Position numbers and translations under genes: made by a program. The notes beneath the pieces are model-generated. The model saw only the letters and a program-made list of their open reading frames with translations, was not told where the DNA came from and did not search any database. From NCBI GenBank assembly GCA_035353175.1, contig DAOPZC010000090.1, forward strand, positions 1 to 13,406: a stretch of 13,406 nucleotides of DNA, given 5' to 3'. Shown here piece after piece: positions 1-6,719 of the stretch. This stretch comes from DAOPZC01 sp035353175. GTDB taxonomy: Bacteria > Verrucomicrobiota > Kiritimatiellia > RFP12 > UBA1067. Numbering within the stretch: the stretch's first letter is position 1; each line of letters opens with the position of its first letter.

Positions 1-2
1 GC

Positions 3-62
3 AAGCCGGGCATGCAGTTCGGCAACTCCAAGGCCGCCGAGGTCACCAAGCTGAAAAAATAG
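3..62 (+). CDS. 3' end of an unknown gene running in from the left
   Basis: An open frame enters from the window edge and reads KPGMQFGNSKAAEVTKLKK followed by TAG. The composition, rich in Lys and Ala near the end, looks like a real protein tail, but only 19 residues are visible and I do not recognise the family. It converges on the minus-strand fragment ending at position 94, with about 30 bp between the two stop codons. The last codons (ACCAAGCTGAAAAA) recur at 6609, where the stop codon is lost, so this gene end is part of the duplicated junction described under the direct repeat. Confidence 0.4.
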   Translation, partial: KPGMQFGNSKAAEVTKLKK

Positions 63-154
63 CGCTCCCGCTCAGCCGATTGTTCCCGGCGGCTCAGTAC
101 CCGTCGATGCGGTAGTTGGCCGAGCCGTCGGTGTTGGTCGGCGAAATCGGCGCC
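45..154. repeat. Left copy of ~110-bp direct repeat flanking the esterase gene
   Basis: This stretch aligns with 6609-6719 in the same orientation with roughly a dozen differences, including two small indels. It holds the last codons of the plus-strand gene, a GC-rich spacer, and the minus-strand coding tail SPTNTDGSANYRIDGY plus stop. The similarity stops abruptly after the GGCGCC/GACGCC at its right end. The two copies bracket the 6.2-kb esterase gene. Confidence 0.85.
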
Positions 155-243
155 AGGGCGTAGCGCGCCATCAGCGCCTTGAGCCCGCGCGGCTGTGAAG
201 CCGGGTGTTCCCGAACGTCCAGCGGAAGAAGTGCGGAGCTACT
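94..243 (-). pseudogene. C-terminal fragment sharing its tail with the MBL-fold gene
   Basis: Minus-strand frame open from 243 to a TGA at 94-96. The last residues, PISPTNTDGSANYRIDGY, are nearly identical to the end of the metallo-beta-lactamase-fold protein at 6659-8344 (SISPTNTDGSVNYRIDGY). Before that it reads GLKALMARYALA, which does not match that protein, so this is the end of a different gene or a diverged paralogue. There is no start codon or ribosome site, and the frame closes next to the stop of the esterase gene (239). I read it as a gene remnant; the exact 5' limit is unknown. Confidence 0.5.
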
Positions 244-3200
244 TCAAGCGAAACAGCGTCCCGTAAGGCCTGATGGTCACGGTGGCGGCCTGGCTGGTTG
301 TGCAGGCTGTGCCCGAGCCGAACGCCAGCACGTCATAGGAGCCGCTGTCGGAGCATGCCGTCGGGTCGATGGCCAGCCAGGATTGCGTCGCGCCGGGAAT
401 CCACACGCCGTCTTTGCGCCACTGGTAGGAGATGGCGTTGGAGGCGATAACGCGCAGCATGATCGGGCTCCCGGAGAGCGCTTCAACCGACACGGGCTGC
501 GTCCAGATGGCGGGCAGCGTGCCGGTGACCAGCCCGGCCGGCGTATTGCCGCGGCGGGCCAGCACGTAGATGTTTTTGACTGCGTAGGAGGCGGCGTTCG
601 CGGCGACCGTCCAGTCGGGGTCCGTGGCCGAGGCGCGGGTGCCGATGCCGAGCGCGGGCGTGCGCCAGTTGGAGCCGTACTGGTTGAAGGCGAAGATCGT
701 CTGCGCGGCGGCGTGGTTGTGAATCTGCATTGACCCGTGGCCGGCCGAGGTGTTGTACCCGCTGTCGTCGAAGTCGTACGCCGAGTCGCTGGCGTTCGCG
801 AGGCCGTAGTTCCTGTTCGGGCTGTAATTGGAGGGCCAGAACTCGATCAGGCCGGTGGTGATGCCGGTGCCGGTCGTGACGTTTGCGCCCGCCGAGGCGT
901 AGACGTTCATGTTGGTGACGTAGCTCTTGAAGGCCGCGCCGCGCGGGGCGGTCGGCACGCCGATCTTCGACAGGTCGGCGGTGAAGGCGTCCATGGAGAC
1001 GTAGACCCAGTTGGTGGTGATGCCGTCTGTGGAGAGCTCCATGAAATAGGCCACGCGGTCGAAGGTGAACGGCTTCGCGTAGAGGCTCTCGTCCGCCGAG
1101 TATGGACAGCCGTACACCGAGTAGGCGACCGTGTTGCTGACCGTGAGGCAGCTGATTAACTCGTAGCCTGCGGCTTCAGGCACGTTGTTCAGCGCCGTCG
1201 ACCGCGGGGTCGTGGCGGTGGTGAACGAGGTCGAGGAACCGGCGATGACCAGGTTGCCGTTGACTGAGCGGTCGCGTACGCCGGTCACCGACACGGTGTA
1301 GGCCTGGCCTGCGGTCAGGGCTGTGGTCGTCAGCAGGACCGCACGTTTGTCCGCCGAAAGGCTGGCGCCGGTGACGGCCACGCCGTTGTTCAGCGTGAAG
1401 AACGCCGGATTCGCCGCGCTGTCGGCCAGCGGTTCACTGAACGTGACCGCCACGCGATTGAGCGTCTTAGACGGTGCCGCCGAGAAAAGGGCGGGGCGCG
1501 TCAGGTCGGCCGCGTCGCCGTTCGGCAGCACGAAGACGTACAGGCGCCTGTAATTGTAGCTGCCGGCGTTGTTGGCGAACGTCCAGTCCGGATAGGGGGT
1601 CGGGTCGTTGCTGAAGTTCGTGTTGTTTCCGATCCCGAGGCTGAGCACGTTGCCTCCATTGAAGTGGTTGATGGCGAACAGCGTTTGGCTGGCACCGAAA
1701 TTGTGCACCTGCATGCAGCCGAAGCCGCCGCCGGAAGAGGATCCGCCGGAATCGCCGAAGTCGTACGTGGAGCCGCTGGCGTTCGGGATGCCGATGCCGT
1801 TGCCGTTACCGTAGTAGGAGGGCCAGAATTCGATATTGCCGGTGTCGAGGCCTGTGCCGGTTACGATGCCTCCCGCGTTGGATCGGACATCCAGACGGGA
1901 AACCCGCTGTTGAAAGAAGATGCCGTTGACCGGCACGCCGAGCGCGCTTGCGCTGTTGGTGAAAGCGTCCATCGCGGTCCATACATATTGGGTGACGCCC
2001 GCTCCCGACTGCAGGGCCAGATAGTACGCGATACGCGAGAAGGTCGAGGTCAGCCCGTTGGTGGTGTTGTTCACGGTGTAGTATTGTGCCGGCGCGGCGT
2101 CAAAGCTGCCGTTTACGGGCAGGTCGATGGCATAGGCGAGCTGCCAGTTTGCCGCCTCGGGCACGTTGGCCGTCACCTCGGCGGGGGCGCGCAGGGGGTC
2201 GGCCGCGGGCGCGGGGTTGGGCCGCACGAGGATGTGCAGGGTGCGGCGGCTGTAGGACGCGGCGTTGTCGGCGAAGGTCCAGTCGGGTGATCCGCTGGGA
2301 TTGTTGCCGATGCCGATGCAGAGGGTCCGGCCGTCGCCGCCCCAGTTGTTCATGGCGAAGAGCGTTTGGGAGGCGCCGTGGTTGTGGATCTGCATGCAGC
2401 CGTAGCCGCCGCCCGCAGAGCGCGTGTCGCCAAAATCGTAGGTGCCTTCGTTGGCGTTCGGAATGCCAAGCGTGTTGTTTGCGCTGTAGTCGTTTGGCCA
2501 GAACTCGATGTTGCCGGTCGTGAGGCCCGTACCGTTCACGACGCCGGGAACGTTGGACTTCACGTCGAGGTTCGAGACCTTCTGCTGGTAGATGGCGCCG
2601 GAGGCGGGGGTGGGCACCGCGATCTTGGCCGCGTTGTTCGTGAAGGCGTCCATGGCGGCCCATAGGTACTGGGTTGTTCCGCCGGCGGTCACCAGCTCGG
2701 CGTAGTAGGCGATGCGGTCGAAGGCCTCGGCGGGCTGGTAGGAGATGTTGCGGTAGGCCGCAGAGGAGCCGATGAAGTTTCCCTTCACGGGGATGTCGAG
2801 CGTGTAGACGCGGCGGAAGCCGCTGGCCAGCGCGCCGGCGTTGGCGGCGATCTCCGCAGGCAGATCGGAGGCCGTCTTGGGGCGCACCAGCACGTACAGG
2901 GTCCGGCGCGCGTAGGAGTTCGCGTTATCCGACAAGGTCCAGTCGGGCGATCCGCTGGGATTGTTGCCGATACCGACGGCAAGCGGGCGGCCGTCGCCGC
3001 CGAAATTGTTTATGGCGAAGAGTGTTTGGGAGGCGCCGTAGTTGTGAATCTGCATGCAGCCGTGGCTGCCGCCCGTTGAGCGCGTGTCGCCGAAATCGTA
3101 GGTGCCTCCGTTGGCGTTCGGAATGCTAAGCGCGTTTCCTTGGCTGTAGTCGTACGGCCAGAACTCGATGTTGCCGGTCGTGAGGCCCATGCCGTTGACG

Positions 3201-6200
3201 ACGCCGGAGACGTTGCATTTCACGTCCAAGTTGGTGACGGTCTGCTGGTAGATCTCGCCCGAGGCGAAGGTCGGGATGCCCAGTTTCTTGGGGGTGGTGG
3301 CAATGGGGTTCATGGCCGCCCACAGGTACTGGGTCGTGCCGCTCGGCAGGACGAGCTCGACGTAATACGCCACGCGGTCGAACGCGCCGGCGAAGTCGCT
3401 CTGGTCGCAGATGAGGGAGGCGGCTGAGCCGTTGAAGTCACCGACGGCCGGAAGGTCGTATCCATAGACGACCTGGAACCCGTCGGCCAGCCCGCCGGCG
3501 TTGGCCAGGATCGAGGCCGGGAGCGCCGCCGCGGCCACCGTTGCGGTCGTGCCCTCCGGGATGACGTTGGCGCAAAGGTCGCGGACGCCGTTGACCGTCA
3601 GCGTCAGGGCCGTGCCCGCGGGCAGGGACGTGGTCGTCAGCAACACGGTTTTGCCGTCGCGGAGCAGCGTGGCGTTCAGCACCGACACGCCGTTGTCCAG
3701 CGCGAAGCGCGCGCCGTTCACCGAGGCAGCGGCGAGCCTCTCGCTGAAGACGACGGTGACCAGCGTGCCCGCCGCGCCGGCCTGCGCGGAGACGATGGCG
3801 GGCGCGGCGGTGTCGGCTGCGGGGTCCTGCAAGACCAGAACCTGAAACCGCTTCACGGAGTAGATGCTCGCGTTCGCACTGAAGGTCCAGTCCGGATAAG
3901 GGGTTCCGTTCTTGCTGAAGTCCGTGTTGTTGCCGATGCCGAGCCCGAGGGTGCTGCCGTTCCAGTTGTTGAGGCCGAAGAGCGTCTGGCCCGCGCCGTA
4001 GTTGTGGAGCTGCATGCAGCCGTGGCCGGCCGTGAGGCTGTATCCGCTGTCGTCGAAGTCGAAGGCGCCGCCGTTCGCGCCGGGGAGCCCTGCGCCGTTG
4101 CCCGTGCCGTAGTTGGAGGGCCAGAACTCGATGTTGCCGGTGGCGAGGCCGGAGCCGTTCACGACGCCCGGCACGCTGCAGACGACGTTCATGTTGTCGA
4201 CGTTCTGCTTGTAGAGGGCGCCGGCGAGAACGGTCGGCACGCCGATCTTGCCGGCGTCGGAGGCGAAGGCGTCCATGGAGGCCCACAGGAACTGGAGGTC
4301 CTCGCCGGGTTTCTGCAGCTCCAGATAGTAGGCGATGCGGCTGAAGGGGCCGACCGACGCGCTGTTGTCGACCGAGTAGCCGACCTTGTTTGTCCCGTAG
4401 TTGGCGCTGTTGGGGATCTCGAGCGAGTAGACCAGCGTGTAGGCCGAGGACTCGGCGGCGTTGTTCAGATAGCCGCGCTTCCGGGGGGCGATGAAGGCGA
4501 TTTGGCTGTCGGCCGCGATCATGAGCGGCGAGGGGGCAGTCTGGTCGGCGACGTTGTTGACCGTGACGGTGTACGTGGCGGTGGCCGTCTGGAGCGAGGT
4601 GGAGAGGGTCACCGTGCGCGCGTTGGCGCTGAGCGATGCGCCGTGGATCGTGAGGCCGTTGTTGATCGCGTAGTTGGCGATGTTCGTCGCGCTGGCCCGT
4701 TCGACGGGCTTGCCGAAGGTGATGGCTACGGAGTTGTAGTTGGTGGTTGACAGAGCTGAAACGAGGGTCGGAGGCACGGGGTCGCCGGGGAGAACCAGCA
4801 CTTGCAAGGTCTTGACGGTGTAGCTGCCCGCGTTGCCCATAAAGGTCCAGTCCGGCGAGCCCGAGGGGTTGCTGCCGATGCCGAGATCGGGCGTTGCGCC
4901 GGCGCTGCTGCCCCAGTTGTTGAAGGCCAGGAGCGTTTGTCCGGCTCCGTAGTTGTGGATCTGCATGCAGCCGTAGGTGCCTGCGGTCGGACGGTCGCCG
5001 AAGTCGCAGGCGGTGTCGCTGGCACCGGCGAGGCCCAGAATGTTGGTCGCGTCGTAGTTGGAGGGCCAGAACTCGAGGTTGCCCGTGTTGAGGCCGGTGC
5101 CCGTGAGGACGCCGTCGACATTGCAGACGATGTTCAGGTTGGTGACGGTCCTCTGAAAGACGGCCCCCGAGGCGAGCGTCGGCACGCCGAGCTTGTCCTC
5201 GCGGTTGGTGAAGGCGCTCATCGAAACCCAAGCGTATTTGAGGTCGCCGTCCGAGCCCTGCAGCTCCAGATAGTAGGCCACGCGGACGGGGACTTCGTCG
5301 ACCCAGGCGTTGTCCGTCGCATAGGCGGGCGCGTTGGTGAGATAACCGGCGGTGCTGGGAATGTCGAGCGAGTAGATCAGCCGATACTCCGAGGACTCCG
5401 GCACGTTGTTCGCGTAGCCGCGCGGCGTGACGCCCTTGAACGTGATCTGGCCGGAAAGGGTCAGCGCGTCGTCGTCGAGGACGTTGTTCACCGTGAGGGT
5501 GTAGGGCGTGCCTGCGGACTGCGCCGTCGTGGTCAGCGTCAGCGTGCGGCGGTTCGCGCTCAGGGCGGCGGCGGTTACCGACAGGCCGTTGTCGATGGCG
5601 TAGTTGGCGGCATTGGTCGCCGTGTCGAGGGTGACCGCTTTGTTCAGCGTGAGGGAGACGTGCAGGTGGTCGTTGGAGCCGGCCGCGCGGATCATGGCGG
5701 GTTGGTTCGGCGTGACGCCGGTTGCCGTGACGAGGTTGGTGATGGCGCCGAGCCAGGCCGTTGCCATTTTGGCATAGCCGCCGGCGTTCGGGTGCAGGCC
5801 GTCGGACATGTCGCTCAGTTCGAGGAAGGCGTGCATGTCGAGGAACGTCACGTTCCGCCCCAAGGCGGCCTGGCTCGCGACCAGCCCGGGAATGTAGGGG
5901 TTGAAGTAGTTGGTGATGCCGGTGTACTGGGTGCCGTTGCGCTTCATCAGCGAGGTGACGATGATGCGCGCGCTCGGCTGGCAGACCGCCATGCGGGTGA
6001 CGAGCGAGTTCAGCCGGGTCACCGCATTCGAGAACGACGGGTCATTGGAAGAGTCGTTGGTGCCGATGTGCAGGAGGATCACGTGCGGGTCCTGAATGGA
6101 TTCGAACCAGCCGTAGACATTGTTGTAAAGCCCATCGATCCTCCAGCCGCCGTGGCCCTCGTGGTTGGAGTCGGGCAGGGTGGCGGCGCCGTTGTCGCTC

Positions 6201-6409
6201 GCCGTGCCGACGAAGTCCACGTTATACCCCGCGTTCGTCAACAGCGTGTAGAGCGGGGCGCGGTAGCCGCCCGGGACGGGCGTGCCGTGCGTGATGGAGT
6301 CGCCGAGCGGCATGATCCGTATGGAGGGATTGGCTGCCAAACCTTGGGCGGCGACAAGAGCGGTCGCGACACAGAACACGGAAACGACAGACGCGCGCAT
6401 GGACTGCAT
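239..6409 (-). CDS. Giant secreted SGNH/GDSL carbohydrate esterase (CE3-like) with six C-terminal repeats
   Basis: Encodes 2056 residues. Residues 1-25 form a signal peptide (MQSMRASVV... then a hydrophobic run ending LAAN). Residues 28-225 are an SGNH hydrolase resembling carbohydrate esterase family 3 acetyl-xylan esterases: block I GDSITHG with nucleophile Ser38, the HEGHGGWRIDGL segment, block III GTND (116-119), and block V DGLH with Asp203 and His206. The expected activity is deacetylation of an extracellular polysaccharide. Next come SbsA/Big_5-like Ig modules (about 236-325, 543-640, 868-965, 1635-1735) among six ~210-residue repeats starting near 331, 647, 969, 1187, 1414 and 1740. 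Each repeat carries the motifs RVAYYLEL, W..MDAF, GNIEFWP, YDFGD, GCMQIHN and PDWTF; I do not know a name for this domain. A final Ig domain (1968-2050, YQWRKDG ... DSGSYDV) ends the protein. The ATG at 6409 is favoured by AGGAA seven bases upstream. The assignment is secure for the esterase domain; the repeats are probably carbohydrate-binding or surface-attachment modules (inference). Confidence 0.9.
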   Translation of the reverse strand: MQSMRASVVSVFCVATALVAAQGLAANPSIRIMPLGDSITHGTPVPGGYRAPLYTLLTNAGYNVDFVGTASDNGAATLPDSNHEGHGGWRIDGLYNNVYGWFESIQDPHVILLHIGTNDSSNDPSFSNAVTRLNSLVTRMAVCQPSARIIVTSLMKRNGTQYTGITNYFNPYIPGLVASQAALGRNVTFLDMHAFLELSDMSDGLHPNAGGYAKMATAWLGAITNLVTATGVTPNQPAMIRAAGSNDHLHVSLTLNKAVTLDTATNAANYAIDNGLSVTAAALSANRRTLTLTTTAQSAGTPYTLTVNNVLDDDALTLSGQITFKGVTPRGYANNVPESSEYRLIYSLDIPSTAGYLTNAPAYATDNAWVDEVPVRVAYYLELQGSDGDLKYAWVSMSAFTNREDKLGVPTLASGAVFQRTVTNLNIVCNVDGVLTGTGLNTGNLEFWPSNYDATNILGLAGASDTACDFGDRPTAGTYGCMQIHNYGAGQTLLAFNNWGSSAGATPDLGIGSNPSGSPDWTFMGNAGSYTVKTLQVLVLPGDPVPPTLVSALSTTNYNSVAITFGKPVERASATNIANYAINNGLTIHGASLSANARTVTLSTSLQTATATYTVTVNNVADQTAPSPLMIAADSQIAFIAPRKRGYLNNAAESSAYTLVYSLEIPNSANYGTNKVGYSVDNSASVGPFSRIAYYLELQKPGEDLQFLWASMDAFASDAGKIGVPTVLAGALYKQNVDNMNVVCSVPGVVNGSGLATGNIEFWPSNYGTGNGAGLPGANGGAFDFDDSGYSLTAGHGCMQLHNYGAGQTLFGLNNWNGSTLGLGIGNNTDFSKNGTPYPDWTFSANASIYSVKRFQVLVLQDPAADTAAPAIVSAQAGAAGTLVTVVFSERLAAASVNGARFALDNGVSVLNATLLRDGKTVLLTTTSLPAGTALTLTVNGVRDLCANVIPEGTTATVAAAALPASILANAGGLADGFQVVYGYDLPAVGDFNGSAASLICDQSDFAGAFDRVAYYVELVLPSGTTQYLWAAMNPIATTPKKLGIPTFASGEIYQQTVTNLDVKCNVSGVVNGMGLTTGNIEFWPYDYSQGNALSIPNANGGTYDFGDTRSTGGSHGCMQIHNYGASQTLFAINNFGGDGRPLAVGIGNNPSGSPDWTLSDNANSYARRTLYVLVRPKTASDLPAEIAANAGALASGFRRVYTLDIPVKGNFIGSSAAYRNISYQPAEAFDRIAYYAELVTAGGTTQYLWAAMDAFTNNAAKIAVPTPASGAIYQQKVSNLDVKSNVPGVVNGTGLTTGNIEFWPNDYSANNTLGIPNANEGTYDFGDTRSAGGGYGCMQIHNHGASQTLFAMNNWGGDGRTLCIGIGNNPSGSPDWTFADNAASYSRRTLHILVRPNPAPAADPLRAPAEVTANVPEAANWQLAYAIDLPVNGSFDAAPAQYYTVNNTTNGLTSTFSRIAYYLALQSGAGVTQYVWTAMDAFTNSASALGVPVNGIFFQQRVSRLDVRSNAGGIVTGTGLDTGNIEFWPSYYGNGNGIGIPNASGSTYDFGDSGGSSSGGGFGCMQVHNFGASQTLFAINHFNGGNVLSLGIGNNTNFSNDPTPYPDWTFANNAGSYNYRRLYVFVLPNGDAADLTRPALFSAAPSKTLNRVAVTFSEPLADSAANPAFFTLNNGVAVTGASLSADKRAVLLTTTALTAGQAYTVSVTGVRDRSVNGNLVIAGSSTSFTTATTPRSTALNNVPEAAGYELISCLTVSNTVAYSVYGCPYSADESLYAKPFTFDRVAYFMELSTDGITTNWVYVSMDAFTADLSKIGVPTAPRGAAFKSYVTNMNVYASAGANVTTGTGITTGLIEFWPSNYSPNRNYGLANASDSAYDFDDSGYNTSAGHGSMQIHNHAAAQTIFAFNQYGSNWRTPALGIGTRASATDPDWTVAANAASYAVKNIYVLARRGNTPAGLVTGTLPAIWTQPVSVEALSGSPIMLRVIASNAISYQWRKDGVWIPGATQSWLAIDPTACSDSGSYDVLAFGSGTACTTSQAATVTIRPYGTLFRLK
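2221..3530 (-). repeat. Tandem 660-bp internal repeat of the esterase gene (repeat modules 3 and 4)
   Basis: Positions 2221-2870 and 2881-3530 align in register at an offset of exactly 660 bp (220 codons) with no visible indel and high identity, for example in the segments encoding NPSGSPDWT, GCMQIHN and TGNIEFWP. Modules 3 and 4 also lack the Ig-like spacer that separates modules 1, 2 and 3. This is the mark of a recent in-frame tandem duplication. The other four modules share motifs but are clearly more diverged and differ in length. Confidence 0.85.
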
Positions 6410-6608
6410 AGTAACGTTCCTTGGTTGAAGTCACCCATCCTGCAAACATATTAAGGCGGCAAAAAGAAAACACTCATTGCCTCGTCATGCCAACATTCTT
6501 GTGGTCAACTGATGTACGTTAAAAAGATAGGGGGGCGAAAAGAAAAACGCAATGTACAAAATGACCGAAAGTTTATACGAAATGACCAGCGCCGCAGTTG
6601 TTCATTAC
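6410..6608. promoter_or_regulatory. Upstream region of the esterase gene, with a paired direct repeat
   Basis: About 200 bp without a convincing gene, clearly richer in A+T than the flanking genes. Read on the minus strand it leads into the esterase start with AAGGAA as ribosome site. I could not find a -35/-10 pair with good spacing. It contains two near-identical 12-mers, TACAAAATGACC (6555-6566) and TACGAAATGACC (6576-6587), whose starts are 21 bp apart, i.e. two helical turns. That is compatible with a tandem operator, but this is inference. Confidence 0.4.
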
Positions 6609-6719
6609 ACCAAGCTGAAAAAGGAACGCGCCCGCTCAGCCGGATTGCGTCCGGCGGCTCAGTACCCGTCGATGCGGTAGTTGACCGAACCGTCGGTGTT
6701 GGTCGGCGAAATCGACGCC
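6609..6719. repeat. Right copy of ~110-bp direct repeat flanking the esterase gene
   Basis: Counterpart of 45-154. Here the minus-strand coding part is intact as the C-terminus of the MBL-fold gene. The plus-strand part continues past TKLKK without the stop codon seen in the left copy, because AAAAATAG is replaced by AAAAAGGAA. Confidence 0.85.
6616..6655 (-). terminator. Possible terminator of the MBL-fold gene
   Basis: Just past the minus-strand stop (6659-6661), GCCGGA-TTGCG-TCCGGC (6639-6655) can form a 6-bp stem with a 5-nt loop. A short T-run on the minus strand follows at 6622-6618, but about 17 nt beyond the stem, which is far for a classical intrinsic terminator. The left direct-repeat copy keeps a weaker stem (AGCCG...CGGCT) at the same place. 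Confidence 0.35.

Noticed and set aside
3896..3915. AAGGGGTTCC and similar AGGGGT-like strings inside the esterase gene
   Set aside because: They match only six or seven bases of the transposon end and lie in conserved repeat-coding sequence (PDWTF region).
3438..5231. 597-codon minus-strand frame overlapping the esterase gene
   Set aside because: Same strand but shifted frame; the product is dominated by Arg, Gln and His runs typical of out-of-frame GC-rich sequence.
239..6409. Periodic repeats that might suggest a CRISPR array or satellite
   Set aside because: The periodicity is that of ~630-660-bp protein modules in an open frame, not short repeats with spacers.
4802..6454. Long plus-strand open frame (550 codons) antisense to the esterase gene
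   Set aside because: It is a shadow of GC-rich coding sequence on the other strand, very rich in Arg, Gly and Val, with no domain and no ribosome site. The minus-strand frame has a signal peptide, catalytic motifs and repeats.
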